Shown: piece after piece, positions 26,910 to 36,351 of the stretch
How the letters are laid out: every line of letters starts with the position of its first letter
Numbering within the stretch: position 1 is the first letter of the stretch
Origin: Aquiflexum gelatinilyticum
GTDB lineage: Bacteria; Bacteroidota; Bacteroidia; Cytophagales; Cyclobacteriaceae
Assembly: GCF_024741135.1 (NCBI RefSeq)
Contig: NZ_JANSUY010000027.1
Span: 1 to 64,000 of the forward strand
Length of the DNA stretch: 64,000 bases
Direction of reading: 5' to 3'
Position numbers and translations under genes: made by a program
Notes under the pieces: model-generated
Databases searched by the model: none
Seen by the model: the letters and a program-made list of their open reading frames with translations, nothing else
What the model was told of the DNA's origin: nothing

Positions 26910-26941
26910 CAAAGTTATTTCTTTTTTGAAATGTATCCAAA
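26910..26941 (-). promoter_or_regulatory. Bacteroidota-type promoter of rpmE2
   Basis: On the minus strand TTTG (26941-26938) is followed after exactly 20 bases by TAACTTTG (26917-26910), matching the TTTG / TAnnTTTG consensus. The predicted leader is about 35-40 bases to the ATG at 26866. Confidence 0.75.
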
Positions 26942-26984
26942 TCTTGTTTGGTAATAATTTGACGGGTGAAGGAATTAAGTATCT

Positions 26985-27010
26985 CGCAAAGACGCAAAGG
27001 AGCAAAGGGG
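26985..27010. repeat. CGCAAAG-type intergenic repeat, copy 1
   Basis: CGCAAAGACGCAAAGG is followed by AGCAAAGGGG, a short direct repeat of a (C/A)GCAAAG unit. It recurs at 27171, 42282 and 56322. Confidence 0.8.
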
Positions 27011-27091
27011 GTTTGGGGATTTTGGTAATAATCGTTGTAGTTGTTGTATAGGTTGGGTTGTCAGGTTATCAGGTTGTCAAGTTTACGGATT

Positions 27092-27120
27092 CCGTCACCC
27101 TGAGGTACGAAGGGTCTCTT
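27092..27120. repeat. Half copy of the dispersed palindromic repeat
   Basis: CCGTCACCCTGAGGTACG followed by AAGGGTCTC matches one arm of the 75-bp palindromes at 39043-39119 and 52251-52325. The opposite arm is absent. Confidence 0.65.
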
Positions 27121-27170
27121 GTCTCTCGATATTTGGGTTTGAATTTTGGGTTTGTTGAAGAAAAAGAATC

Positions 27171-27195
27171 ACGCAAAGACGCAGGGACGCAAAGG
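27171..27195. repeat. CGCAAAG-type intergenic repeat, copy 2
   Basis: It reads ACGCAAAGACGCAGGG then ACGCAAAGG, the same unit as at 26985. Confidence 0.8.
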
Positions 27196-27435
27196 AAAAA
27201 TCTAAAACCCATTAATAGAAGTTAAGAACATTTTTTTTGGGTGGTTAAAATTTACGCTGATATAACATTTGCTAAAGGCTTTACCTTGTCACCACGACTT
27301 AGGAGATATCTATCCTTTTTTAAACCAACCCTAAAAGATTTCTCAACCGTACCTTCTTCTAAATGACAAGGGTAAGTTGTTATCTGAACTTTTTCCGCTA
27401 TTTGGTCTCGGCTCTAAAATCTCGTCTCTACCCTC

Positions 27436-28401
27436 TCATTTCCCCCGTCCCTCCAAAGGAATCCCAAACGAAATGAAATTGGTTATTGGCGGGTTGGAGA
27501 AGGTATTTCTGCTTAACGGAACTGCTGCATCTCCAAAATTATACCTGTCCAAAGCTGACCTGGTGTGGTTTCTTGCACTTCGCCGAACCTGACCAGATAC
27601 AATGCTCAAGCCGAGGCTGGTAAAAACCAATGGCAGCAGGATATCATTAGGGGTGGAAGATTGAAACTGTGGAGAAATGAAATACCATGTAAACACCAAC
27701 TGAAGGCCTAATCTTGTCAAATCCAAAGCATTTACGAAGGTCTGTTTTCGGATTGCTTTTTCATAGTCCGCATACATGTCAGGCCTGTTTTCCATCAGGG
27801 TTCTGATTTGCGCTTTATTCAGCATATTTGGACCGTCATAGATGTTGATTTTTTGGCCGATCAGGTTTCCTTCAATTTTCATTTTCAAGTAATGCGATCC
27901 TAACCTATCCTTATCTATCACATAATTGTAAGATTCTAGAATATTGGACAGGTGCATTTTGGCATTGCGCTCCATGCCTCCACCAACACTTTCCAAAACC
28001 TCCCCTCCAAGTGTCACCAAGAAGAAAGTAGTATAATTTTCTTGAATCAATTCAGTGGTAAATAAGTAAGCCATTGTACCCAAACTGACAGCTCGTCCTG
28101 CAAAATAAAGTGCAGAACCGATTCGTAATTTGGAAATGTTTGCCGCAAAATCCTGTGCATCTCCCGGCATGATTTCGAGGTAAGCAAGGACTTCCTGGGG
28201 CTTGGCTTTTTGGCCATTGATATAGTAAACAGGCTGGTTTAAGAAATTTTCCCGGAAGGTGATAAAGGGATAATCAGCGTATTTGTTTTCCTGATAAAAC
28301 GGCGACCGCTTGTCTTGGGCTTGGACGGAATGGATGGAAAGAAGACAAAAACACAACAAATTTACGGCTAAGGAAAAATTAAAAACTCGGGGCCTTTTCA
28401 T
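27436..28401 (-). CDS. Secreted protein of unknown function
   Basis: A 321-residue protein I do not recognise. It starts with a probable signal peptide (LAVNLLCFCLLSIHSVQAQ). The mature part has several moderately hydrophobic segments: SALYFAGRAVSLGTMAYLF at about 94-112, NYTTFFLVTLGGEVLESVGGG at about 119-139, and LLPLVFTSLGLSIVSG near 255-270. It also has a VYYINGQKAKPQEVLAYLEIMPGDA region near the N-terminus. These could be membrane helices or a hydrophobic envelope domain. It is a single gene, divergent from remB, with repeat-rich DNA downstream. Confidence 0.75.
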   Translation of the reverse strand: MKRPRVFNFSLAVNLLCFCLLSIHSVQAQDKRSPFYQENKYADYPFITFRENFLNQPVYYINGQKAKPQEVLAYLEIMPGDAQDFAANISKLRIGSALYFAGRAVSLGTMAYLFTTELIQENYTTFFLVTLGGEVLESVGGGMERNAKMHLSNILESYNYVIDKDRLGSHYLKMKIEGNLIGQKINIYDGPNMLNKAQIRTLMENRPDMYADYEKAIRKQTFVNALDLTRLGLQLVFTWYFISPQFQSSTPNDILLPLVFTSLGLSIVSGQVRRSARNHTRSALDRYNFGDAAVPLSRNTFSNPPITNFISFGIPLEGRGK

Positions 28402-28723
28402 AAATAGACTGATTTATGGTATAAAGTCTTTCCCATCTAAATGAAATAGAACTTTTCTTTAGAGCTAAAGATACTTTAGGATTATTAAAACTCAAACTAT
28501 ATCCGTAGCCATTTTTCAAAAGGATGTTATGGGCCTGAAATATCACCAGTCCCATTTCAAAAAAGAGTATAACAAATCAGTTGATAATCCGAGAATAATT
28601 TTTTTAACTCCATAAAAAGTTTTCTATCTGAGAAAGAAAGACATCCCAGTCTTTGAAAACCTGATCCCCTCCTTCCATTTTCCACTGTTTTTTTTAGCTT
28701 TACACCATTATAGCATCACCCCT
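28402..28723. other. 322-bp gene-free interval between divergent genes
   Basis: It must carry promoters for the secreted unknown protein and for remB. A TAGCTTTA at 28695-28702, upstream of remB, resembles a -7 element, but no TTTG lies at the right distance. I see no repeats, hairpins or small genes. Confidence 0.6.
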
Positions 28724-30418
28724 ATGAAAAAAAAATTTCTTTTGACTTTTTGTCTTGCTGCTTTTTTTACCCTTGATGGTTTTGCCCAAGGTGCTTACAT
28801 CCCTTTCAACAGGGATTATTACCATATGCTGGAGCGGTACGAAATCCTGGAAGGCAAAAACAACCCGAATTTTCATACAGGCTTCAAACCTTACAGGAGA
28901 GACCATGTTGCGGCTTTTCGGGATTCACTTTCTGAGGCTGATATTTCCCGCTCCAAAGCTGACAAGTTCAACTTCAACTACCTGAGCAACGACAATTGGG
29001 AATTTATCAGCGGAGAAACTGAAGCCTCCAAAAAACCATTTCTGAAGCACCTTTACACCAAACCTGCCGACTTTTACCATTACCGTGATTCGGTGGTAGA
29101 CATCCACATCAATCCGGTTTTATACCTTGCTGCGGGATTTGAGCCCGGGATAGATGAGATGCGCTTCCGCAATTCCCGGGGAATAGAAATCAGGGGAAGC
29201 ATAGACAGAAAGGTCGCTTTCTATACTTTTATGACTTCCACACAGACTATTTTTCCCTCTTGGGTCAAGGACTTTGCCGAACACAGCGGTGCAATACCGG
29301 GAGAAGGATTTTGGAAAAGGTACAATGAAACCGGCTATGGCTTCTTTTCGGCACGGGCACATTTGAGTTTCAATGTCACAAGGCACATCGAAGCCCAATT
29401 TGGTCAGGACCGGAACTTTACAGGAGAAGGTTACCGTTCTATGATCCTTTCGGATTTTTCCAACCCCTACCTGTTTTTCAAGCTGAATACTAAAATCTGG
29501 CGATTTCAGTTGACCAACCTTTGGGCACAGCAGACTGCGGACATCTTTTTTGACAATCAGGGCCGGCCAACAGACAAAATCCGCTATCCCAAAAAATGGT
29601 TTGCCATGCACCGACTTGGGGTCAATCTAGGGAAAAAGCTAAACATAGGTATATTTGAATCCATCATGTCTGACCAATTTGACTGGAACTACCTCAATCC
29701 CATTATCTTTTACCGGTGGGTAGAGCATCAGGGCGGTTCACCTGACAAGTTGATGCTTGGTACGGATTTCAAATGGAACATGACCCGTGGCATGCAGCTT
29801 TACGGACAGTTTGCCTTGAATGAATTTGTCTTTACCGAATTTTTTGAATTGGAGGGTGAAAATTCTTCCCGCAACAAACATGGGATACAGGTGGGTTATA
29901 AATACATCGATGTGCTAAAAATCCCAAACCTCGACCTGCAACTTGAATACAATCAGGCAAGACCCTATACCTATCAGGAAAAAAGGCCTTACCAGTCCTT
30001 TTCCAACTACAGGACACCACTCACTCACCCACTTGGTGCCAACTTCAAGGAGGCCATTGGCATCATCAGGTATCAGCCCGAGTTTCTGCCGCGTCTCTTT
30101 GCCACATTTACTGGCCTGTACCAATTCTATGGCGATGATCCTTCACCGGAAGTGAACTTTGGCAAAGATGTGCTGAAAAACCGCACCGTAACCAATACCG
30201 GAAAAGGCCTCTATGGCCACTATATCGGTCAGGGCGTGGAAAATACTGTGATCATGGGCAACCTGAACCTGAGCTATATGGTCAAACAAAATGTATTTTT
30301 GGACCTAAGCCATAGCTACAGAAAGCGAACCGCGGAAGACCTTTCCAGCCCGGAGTCAACCAATTTTACCCAGTTTTCGATCAGGGTGAATATGGTGAGG
30401 AATGATTTTAATTTTTAG
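28724..30418 (+). CDS. RemB-like gliding motility / outer-membrane protein
   Basis: The 564-residue protein has a signal peptide (FLLTFCLAAFFTLDGFAQ) followed by the family pattern AYIPFNRDYYHMLERYEI. A long beta-rich region follows with many aromatic strands (FYTFMTSTQTIFPSWV, LFKLNTKIWRFQLTNLWAQ, MQLYGQFALNEFVFTEFF) ending in FSIRVNMVRNDFNF, which resembles a large outer-membrane barrel. RemB contributes to gliding and surface spreading in Flavobacterium. Relatives are also called capsule assembly Wzi-like, so a polysaccharide-anchoring role is possible. It is a single gene. Confidence 0.8.
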   Translation: MKKKFLLTFCLAAFFTLDGFAQGAYIPFNRDYYHMLERYEILEGKNNPNFHTGFKPYRRDHVAAFRDSLSEADISRSKADKFNFNYLSNDNWEFISGETEASKKPFLKHLYTKPADFYHYRDSVVDIHINPVLYLAAGFEPGIDEMRFRNSRGIEIRGSIDRKVAFYTFMTSTQTIFPSWVKDFAEHSGAIPGEGFWKRYNETGYGFFSARAHLSFNVTRHIEAQFGQDRNFTGEGYRSMILSDFSNPYLFFKLNTKIWRFQLTNLWAQQTADIFFDNQGRPTDKIRYPKKWFAMHRLGVNLGKKLNIGIFESIMSDQFDWNYLNPIIFYRWVEHQGGSPDKLMLGTDFKWNMTRGMQLYGQFALNEFVFTEFFELEGENSSRNKHGIQVGYKYIDVLKIPNLDLQLEYNQARPYTYQEKRPYQSFSNYRTPLTHPLGANFKEAIGIIRYQPEFLPRLFATFTGLYQFYGDDPSPEVNFGKDVLKNRTVTNTGKGLYGHYIGQGVENTVIMGNLNLSYMVKQNVFLDLSHSYRKRTAEDLSSPESTNFTQFSIRVNMVRNDFNF

Positions 30419-30420
30419 GA

Positions 30421-30475
30421 TTGGTTATTGAGTTAATGGTTATTGGGTTATTTGGTTATTTACTATAGGTTATTG
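30421..30475. repeat. GGTTATT-type degenerate tandem repeat after remB
   Basis: About six imperfect units of GGTTATT with variable spacers occupy the space after the remB stop. They resemble the perfect octamer array at 3834-3873. Confidence 0.75.
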
Positions 30476-30563
30476 GAATGAAATTGGGTTTTCTGAATTT
30501 TTACAAAAAACCAAAACCTATTTTTATTCCGTAACTTGCGCCACTAATCCGTAAAAGCATTTC

Positions 30564-32396
30564 ATGAATACTTACCTCCGTATTTTGTCTTATGCCCGGC
30601 CTTACCGCAGGTATTTTCCGATATACGTTCTATATACGATTTTAGCCATTGTTTTTGGCTTGCTGAATTTCACTTTGCTGAAGCCTCTTTTCGATGTGAT
30701 CTTCGAACAGGCTCCGCAGGCTGACATGAGCAAATACCTCAACAAGCCTGATTTTACTTTCACAATTGACTATTTTCTGACCCTGTTCAATTTCTATTTC
30801 CATCAGATCTCAGAGGCTTATGGAAAGTTTGGGACTTTGGTCTATGTCTGTATCATCATCGTCATTTCCGTTTTTCTTGCAAATCTTTTCACCTATCTCT
30901 CTGGGGTAGTTTTGGCTAAAGTCCGTGCAGAAGTCATCAAGAAAATGAGGATGTCGATTTTTGAGCAGGTGTCAAGGATGCACATCGGGTACTTTTCCAA
31001 TGAGAGAAAAGGCGACCTGATGTCCAAGATGACGAATGATATCCAAGAGGTGGAAAACAGCATTGTTCAATCCCTGAGGGTGGTTTTCAAAGAACCTGTA
31101 ACCATCATTCTTTACTTTGCCGTGTTGTTTTTCATGTCCGTTAAACTGACTTTGTTTACCATATTGGTGATTCCGATTTCCGGGGCAATTATCGGCGGGA
31201 TTACACGAAGGCTGAAAAAGAAGGCAGTCGAAAGCCAAGAATCACTTGGAAGGATTGTCAATATATTGGATGAAACCATAGGTGGCATGCGCGTCATCAA
31301 AGCATTTGGTGCACAGAAATACATCAGAAGCAAGTTTGATGGGGAGACTGATTATTACTCCGATGTGAATATTTCAATGGCCAAGAAAAACGAATTGGCT
31401 TCGCCGATTTCCCAGTTTTTGGGTGTATCAGTAGTAGCGGGGATTTTGGTCTATGGAGGGAGTTTGGTATTGAACAACAGTTCGGACTTGAGCGCTTCAG
31501 ATTTCATCACCTACATCATCATCTTTACGCAGGTACTCAATCCTGCCAAGGAAATCTCCCGGGCGGCAAGCAGCATACAAAGGGGTTTGGCCTCTGCCGA
31601 CAGGATCTTCAAAGTAGTCGATACGCCAAGCGAAATCAAGAATTCAGACAATCCCATTATTATCGACACCTTTACCGATTCTGTACAATTTCACCATGTT
31701 TCTTTCAGCTATGAAAAGGAAAAGGTGTTGGATAATATTTCTTTTAGTCTCCAAAAAGGAAAGACCATTGCTTTGGTGGGACCATCAGGCGGGGGGAAAT
31801 CAACGATTGCAGACCTTGTTCCAAGATTCTATGATCCCACAGAAGGGAAAGTGACTTTGGATGGAGTGGATTTGAAAGCCATAGAAATCAATTCTCTGAT
31901 CAAACAGATGGGAATTGTCACCCAAGAATCCATCTTGTTCAATGACTCGGTTTTCAACAACATCGCCTTTGGGCTTGAAGGAATATCCGAGGAGAAAGTC
32001 ATCGAAGCTGCCAAGATTGCCAATGCCCATGAATTTATCGTCGAATTGGAAAATGGCTATCAAACTTCCATCGGGGAGCGTGGTTCGAAGCTTTCAGGTG
32101 GTCAGAGGCAGCGACTCAGTATTGCGCGTGCGGTATTGAAAAACCCTCCGATCCTGATTTTGGATGAAGCGACTTCGGCTTTGGATTCGCAGTCAGAGAA
32201 ACTGGTCCAAGAAGCCCTAACTAATCTGATGGCAAACCGTACAACATTGGTAATCGCCCACAGACTCAGTACCATCCAACATGCAGATGAAATCCTTGTG
32301 ATCAAAAAAGGGCAGATCGTGCAGCGCGGAACCCATCAAAAACTCATTTTGGAAGAAGGTTTGTATAAGAAACTTTCTACAATGCAGTCAGTTTAA
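30564..32396 (+). CDS. ABC exporter, fused membrane and ATPase domains (MsbA-like)
   Basis: The 610-residue half-transporter has six transmembrane helices in residues 1-320 and a nucleotide-binding domain at about 365-605. The domain has Walker A GPSGGGKST (about 405), signature LSGGQRQR (about 510), Walker B ILILDEATSALD (about 530) and an IAHRLSTI switch. It acts as a homodimer and exports lipids, peptides or drugs; the similarity to MsbA suggests lipid A-core flipping, but that is inference. A second ABC exporter lies at 37127; the two are not adjacent and do not look like a heterodimer. Confidence 0.92.
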   Translation: MNTYLRILSYARPYRRYFPIYVLYTILAIVFGLLNFTLLKPLFDVIFEQAPQADMSKYLNKPDFTFTIDYFLTLFNFYFHQISEAYGKFGTLVYVCIIIVISVFLANLFTYLSGVVLAKVRAEVIKKMRMSIFEQVSRMHIGYFSNERKGDLMSKMTNDIQEVENSIVQSLRVVFKEPVTIILYFAVLFFMSVKLTLFTILVIPISGAIIGGITRRLKKKAVESQESLGRIVNILDETIGGMRVIKAFGAQKYIRSKFDGETDYYSDVNISMAKKNELASPISQFLGVSVVAGILVYGGSLVLNNSSDLSASDFITYIIIFTQVLNPAKEISRAASSIQRGLASADRIFKVVDTPSEIKNSDNPIIIDTFTDSVQFHHVSFSYEKEKVLDNISFSLQKGKTIALVGPSGGGKSTIADLVPRFYDPTEGKVTLDGVDLKAIEINSLIKQMGIVTQESILFNDSVFNNIAFGLEGISEEKVIEAAKIANAHEFIVELENGYQTSIGERGSKLSGGQRQRLSIARAVLKNPPILILDEATSALDSQSEKLVQEALTNLMANRTTLVIAHRLSTIQHADEILVIKKGQIVQRGTHQKLILEEGLYKKLSTMQSV

Positions 32397-32428
32397 TAAA
32401 TTTGGAATAACTTAAATTCAGCAATCAT

Positions 32429-32794
32429 ATGAAACAAATAGATAAAATCTCGCACCTGGTTACCACTCTCTATTTTGCGATAGCGTTGGTCATTTTCCTG
32501 TTATTTGACAATATTAAAGGCATATTGAAGATCGAGGAACTGACCCCAACTTTGGTAGTCAATTTTCTCCTGATAGGATTATTGCTTTTCTTAATTTCTT
32601 GGGGTATCAGTACAATGGCAAAAAACAACTTGGAAGCAGAACTTTCAAAAAAGGAAACAGAGAAAAACGAACTGAAAGCAAAACTCTATGACTTCGAACA
32701 AGGCATAAAACTCAAAAACATTGAGAAGAAATTAGATAGCATTGAGGAAGAAAGAGAGGCCTCAGTACTTCGCAAAAGACAAAATTTTAAATAA
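32429..32794 (+). CDS. Small membrane protein with coiled-coil tail, unknown function
   Basis: The 121-residue product has two transmembrane helices (LVTTLYFAIALVIFLLF and LVVNFLLIGLLLFLISWGIS). A charged coiled coil of about 60 residues follows (LEAELSKKETEKNELKAKLYDFEQ and KLDSIEEEREASVLRKR), predicted cytoplasmic. I do not recognise a family. It begins 32 bases after the ABC exporter stop and ends before a terminator, so it is likely its co-transcribed partner. Confidence 0.8.
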   Translation: MKQIDKISHLVTTLYFAIALVIFLLFDNIKGILKIEELTPTLVVNFLLIGLLLFLISWGISTMAKNNLEAELSKKETEKNELKAKLYDFEQGIKLKNIEKKLDSIEEEREASVLRKRQNFK

Positions 32795-32825
32795 CTAAAG
32801 GATATTTGCAGTAAATAGCTAATTT

Positions 32826-32852
32826 AGGAAACCCAATAGGTTTCCTTTTTTT
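32826..32852 (+). terminator. Terminator between the coiled-coil gene and yifB
   Basis: AGGAAACC pairs with GGTTTCCT around a 5-base loop and is followed by a run of Ts. Confidence 0.85.
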
Positions 32853-32872
32853 ATTGCCTTAATTTTAATACA

Positions 32873-34411
32873 ATGGTCGCAAAAACTTTTGGATGTGCTG
32901 TTTCGGGTGTTGATGCCAAAGTCATCACCATAGAGGTCAATGTCGGACAAGGAACGAGCTTTTTTATGGTAGGATTGCCTGATTCTGCTGTAAAAGAAAG
33001 TCAGCAGCGGGTCGAATCTGCTCTCAAATACTTCGGTTACCGCATGCCTAGGCAAAAAATGGTAGTCAACCTTGCTCCTGCTGATATCAGAAAAGAAGGT
33101 TCAGCATATGACCTTCCCATCGCTTTGGGGATTATGAAAGCCTCCGAACAAGTGCTTTTTCCTGAATTGGAAAGCTATATCATCATGGGTGAACTCTCAC
33201 TTGACGGCAACTTGAGACCCATCAAAGGAGCCTTGCCGATTGCGATTGAAGCAAGAAAACAAGGATTCAAAGGATTTATCCTCCCGGTAGAAAATGCTTC
33301 AGAAGCTTCCATAGTGAATAAACTTGACGTCATTGGAGTCAATACTTTGGAAGAGGCAATCAAATTTCTTGAAGGCGAATTGGAAATTGAACCCTTGGTG
33401 ACTGATACCAGGGATATATTTTATAATTCTCTGGAGCAATATGAGTTTGATTTTGCAGATGTGCAAGGACAGGAAAACATCAAAAGGGCGATGGAAATCG
33501 CAGCGGCCGGCGGGCACAATGTCATCATGATCGGACCTCCCGGCGCAGGAAAAACCATGCTTGCCAAAAGACTTCCCTCTATTCTCCCACCGCTTTCCTT
33601 ACAAGAAGCTTTGGAGACTACCAAAATACATTCCGTAGCCGGAAAACTTGGAAAGCACGCTTCTTTGATAGCCAACAGGCCTTTTAGATCTCCACACCAC
33701 ACCATCAGTGATGTCGCTTTGGTCGGCGGTGGAGGCAATCCCCAACCAGGAGAAATATCGCTTTCACATAACGGAGTATTATTTTTGGATGAATTGCCGG
33801 AGTTCAAGCGTACTGTGTTGGAAGTGATGCGTCAGCCTTTGGAAGAAAGGAAAGTGACGATTTCACGGGCGAAGGTCTCAGTAGAGTTTCCAGCCAATTT
33901 TATGCTGATAGCCAGCATGAATCCATGCCCCTGTGGCTATTATAACCACCCCGAAAAGGAATGTGTCTGCGGTCCCGGAATTGTGCAACGTTACCTGAAC
34001 AAAATCAGCGGCCCGCTTTTGGACAGGATAGATTTGCACGTCGAAGTCACACCGGTACGGTTTGAAGAAATGACCTCAACCCGAAAAACGGAAAACAGCA
34101 AATCCATCAGAGAGCGGGTTATCATTGGCAGGGAAGTTCAGATTGAGCGCTTCAAAAACAACCCTGAAGTATATTGCAATGCCATGATGCCGTCACACCT
34201 CGTCAAAGAAGTCTGTCAGATCAATGAGGCAGGCAAAGCCCTTCTTAAAACAGCTATGGAAAGACTTGGACTTTCGGCAAGAGCATATGATAGAATTCTG
34301 AAAGTATCCCGAACAATTGCTGACCTTAATCAAAGTGAAACCATCAAAGTTGAGCACCTTGCCGAAGCAATCCAGTACAGAAGTCTGGATAGAGAGGGTT
34401 GGGCAGGTTAA
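32873..34411 (+). CDS. YifB/ComM family Mg-chelatase-like AAA ATPase
   Basis: The 512-residue protein has an N-terminal lon-like/ChlI substrate region (FMVGLPDSAVKESQQRV, NLAPADIRKEGSAYDLPIALG). An AAA core follows with Walker A GPPGAGKTM (about 221-229), FRSPHHTIS, Walker B GVLFLDELPEF (about 301-311) and a cysteine loop MNPCPCGYYNHPEKECVCGPG (about 341-361). A C-terminal helical domain carries SARAYDRILKVSRTIADL. The ComM homologue is a hexameric helicase that extends branch migration during natural transformation. It is a single gene, following a terminator. Confidence 0.93.
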   Translation: MVAKTFGCAVSGVDAKVITIEVNVGQGTSFFMVGLPDSAVKESQQRVESALKYFGYRMPRQKMVVNLAPADIRKEGSAYDLPIALGIMKASEQVLFPELESYIIMGELSLDGNLRPIKGALPIAIEARKQGFKGFILPVENASEASIVNKLDVIGVNTLEEAIKFLEGELEIEPLVTDTRDIFYNSLEQYEFDFADVQGQENIKRAMEIAAAGGHNVIMIGPPGAGKTMLAKRLPSILPPLSLQEALETTKIHSVAGKLGKHASLIANRPFRSPHHTISDVALVGGGGNPQPGEISLSHNGVLFLDELPEFKRTVLEVMRQPLEERKVTISRAKVSVEFPANFMLIASMNPCPCGYYNHPEKECVCGPGIVQRYLNKISGPLLDRIDLHVEVTPVRFEEMTSTRKTENSKSIRERVIIGREVQIERFKNNPEVYCNAMMPSHLVKEVCQINEAGKALLKTAMERLGLSARAYDRILKVSRTIADLNQSETIKVEHLAEAIQYRSLDREGWAG

Positions 34412-34561
34412 TCTATTGCCAAATTAAGTTTTGGTAAAATTTCGATGAATAAGAAAATAATGGATTAAAAATTTCACGAATTAAAAAAATTTTATTTTAT
34501 TTACTAAGCATACGAAACAGTTGTGTTGGTCGCCCTTTTTTAGCTTACCGTTTCAAAAATA

Positions 34562-34586
34562 TAAAGGCTGTCCTGAACAGCCTTTA
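34562..34586 (-). terminator. Terminator of the trans-sulfuration gene
   Basis: TAAAGGCTGT pairs with ACAGCCTTTA around a 5-base loop. It overlaps the stop codon of the PLP enzyme gene and is followed on the minus strand by a short, interrupted T-rich stretch. Confidence 0.7.
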
Positions 34587-35687
34587 TTCTTGTAAGGCCT
34601 GACTCAAATCCTCCAATAAATCATCCAAGTGTTCCAAACCCACTGACATTCTGATCAGATTTGAGGGTGTTTTAGAATCCGGTCCTTCGACCGCCGCTCT
34701 TCTTTCGACCAAGCTTTCTACTCCTCCTAGACTAGTTGCGTTGGTAAAATATTTCAGTTTGGAAATTACCCTGTCTGCCTCTGCCGCACTGCCTTTGACC
34801 ATAAAAGAAAGCATCCCACCAAAACCTGACATTTGTGAAGCAGCCACATGGTGGTTTTTGTGGGATTTCAATCCAGGATAGCAAACTTCCTCCACATTGG
34901 GATGGCTGTAAAGAAATTCGGCAATAATGCCTGCATGTTCCGCATGGCCTTTCATCCGGTAAGCCAGGGTTTTGATGCTTCTGACCAAAAGGTAGGTATC
35001 AAATGGAGAAGGGACTGCCCCTCCAACATGTTGGATCATTTTGATTCGTTGCCAAAAATCATCTGCTTTTTTGCAAATCAGAGCCCCTCCTAAAATATCG
35101 CTATGCCCACCGAGGTATTTGGTGGTGCTGTGCATGACGATATCTGCCCCGAGAAGGATTGGATTTTGAAAAACAGATGTTGCAAAAGTATTGTCGCAGG
35201 CCACTTTCGCCCCGATTTCTTTTGCTATTGCCACAAGTGCACGGATGTCTGTAATTTTGAGCAAAGGATTGGAAGGGGTTTCGATCCAAAGGAGTTTGGT
35301 ATTGGGTTTAACAGAAGCTCTGACCATTTCCAGGTCTGCCAAATCCACAAAACTAACCTCCACAATTCCTTTCAATATCTCCACCAATTGGCGGTGGATT
35401 CCATGGTACATGTCGTCCGGTGCAATTATATGGCTTCCCGGTTCCAAAGCCTGAAAAACTGCCAAAGCAGCGGCATTTCCTGAAGAGAAAGCAGCCGCAT
35501 CTTCGCCATGTTCCAGTTTGGCCAATACATTTTCCAAAGCCATCCTGTTGGGATTATTAGCCCTGGAATAGATCACGGAACCTTCATGGTGTACAAAAGT
35601 GGTAGAAGTCGTGATCGGCTGCACAGCAGGTTGGTGGGAATCCGTGATGATATTTCCGGCGTGTATGGCTAGTGTTTCGAGTCTCAT
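34584..35687 (-). CDS. Trans-sulfuration PLP enzyme (cystathionine gamma-synthase/lyase family)
   Basis: The 367-residue fold-type I enzyme has AIHAGNIITDSHQPAVQPI at the start, SSGNAAALAV, ETPSNPLLKITDI, VACDNTFAT and the PLP lysine Lys190 in HSTTKYLGGHSD. Its closing region is SLGGVESLVERRA and IRMSVGLEHLDDLLEDL. The sequence fits a cystathionine gamma-synthase or cystathionine beta/gamma-lyase; the choice between them cannot be made from this alone. It ends at a hairpin terminator and lies downstream, on the same strand, of the DUF4293 gene, separated from it by a terminator. Confidence 0.88.
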   Translation of the reverse strand: MRLETLAIHAGNIITDSHQPAVQPITTSTTFVHHEGSVIYSRANNPNRMALENVLAKLEHGEDAAAFSSGNAAALAVFQALEPGSHIIAPDDMYHGIHRQLVEILKGIVEVSFVDLADLEMVRASVKPNTKLLWIETPSNPLLKITDIRALVAIAKEIGAKVACDNTFATSVFQNPILLGADIVMHSTTKYLGGHSDILGGALICKKADDFWQRIKMIQHVGGAVPSPFDTYLLVRSIKTLAYRMKGHAEHAGIIAEFLYSHPNVEEVCYPGLKSHKNHHVAASQMSGFGGMLSFMVKGSAAEADRVISKLKYFTNATSLGGVESLVERRAAVEGPDSKTPSNLIRMSVGLEHLDDLLEDLSQALQE

Positions 35688-35722
35688 GGCTGTTTTTTTT
35701 CAAACTTACTATTTATAAAAAG

Positions 35723-35752
35723 AAAAGCCAGCGAAATCAACCGCCGGCTTTT
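35723..35752 (-). terminator. Terminator of the DUF4293 gene
   Basis: An 11-bp stem (35723-35733 with 35742-35752) contains a G-U pair on the minus strand and an A-C mismatch on the plus strand, so it forms well only in minus-strand RNA. Ts follow on that strand. Confidence 0.85.
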
Positions 35753-35775
35753 GTATCATTATGTATATGGTAATT

Positions 35776-36255
35776 TTATCGGATTCTGTCCACAGACCTG
35801 ACAAGCAATTCATCTTTACGGATAAATCTATTTGCAAGCAGGTTACAGATCATTCCCCCGAAAATCGCCCAAAACCCGGTCACAAAAGCACCGTTGACCT
35901 CGGGATTGATGAGGGCATTGGCTGTGTGAGTGGTCCAAATTATGAGTCCGACATTTACCACCATCACAAAAGAATTGACCATATTGAGAAACATCTGCCT
36001 TGTTCGGTTTTTATATTGCGTCAAGCTGAAAATTGCAATCCCTGCAGAAATGACTGCAAGAATGCCAATAAAAATTTTGGAGGAAGTATCCACAGGTTCC
36101 TGACCCACAACATCTAATGTCGTCAGATTCCAGGCAGTGAGGGTCATCAGTTGGGTCTGGCTTGGGTTGACTTGCTGCCAGATGGGGAAGGAAATTACCA
36201 ATATCATGGCTACTGCCACGAGAAACAGGAATATGGTCTGTATGCGTTGTATCAT
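35776..36255 (-). CDS. DUF4293 family membrane protein
   Basis: The frame is open upstream to 36441, but the first 62 codons overlap the divergent truA and carry no family features. The ATG at 36255 starts MIQRIQTIFLFLVAVAMILVI, the family's usual N-terminus, giving 159 residues with four predicted transmembrane helices and a short lysine/arginine-containing tail. DUF4293 is a Bacteroidota membrane protein of unknown function, often beside truA, as here (divergent, sharing a region of about 105 bases). Confidence 0.88.
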   Translation of the reverse strand: MIQRIQTIFLFLVAVAMILVISFPIWQQVNPSQTQLMTLTAWNLTTLDVVGQEPVDTSSKIFIGILAVISAGIAIFSLTQYKNRTRQMFLNMVNSFVMVVNVGLIIWTTHTANALINPEVNGAFVTGFWAIFGGMICNLLANRFIRKDELLVRSVDRIR

Positions 36256-36343
36256 TTTGACTTTAAATTTTGACAAAGAAACGGGGTAATTTTTTGAATC
36301 GCAAGGTTTGTATAAAAGGTGGTTTTTATTTGCCTCCGAATAA

Positions 36344-36351
36344 TATCTTTG
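36344..36351 (+). promoter_or_regulatory. Candidate -7 element of truA
   Basis: TATCTTTG matches TAnnTTTG and lies nine bases before the truA ATG. No TTTG is found at a proper distance, and the implied leader would be very short. Confidence 0.35.

Larger units (their letters stand above)
26867..27435. other. 569-bp gene-free interval rich in dispersed repeats
   Basis: The interval holds the rpmE2 promoter (26910-26941), two CGCAAAG-type repeats (26985-27010 and 27171-27195), a TCAGGTTATCAGGTTGTCA tract near 27060-27080 and a half copy of the dispersed palindrome (27092-27120). No coding potential with a start, codon pattern or homology is apparent. The region beyond 27200 is AT-rich and featureless. 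Confidence 0.75.
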
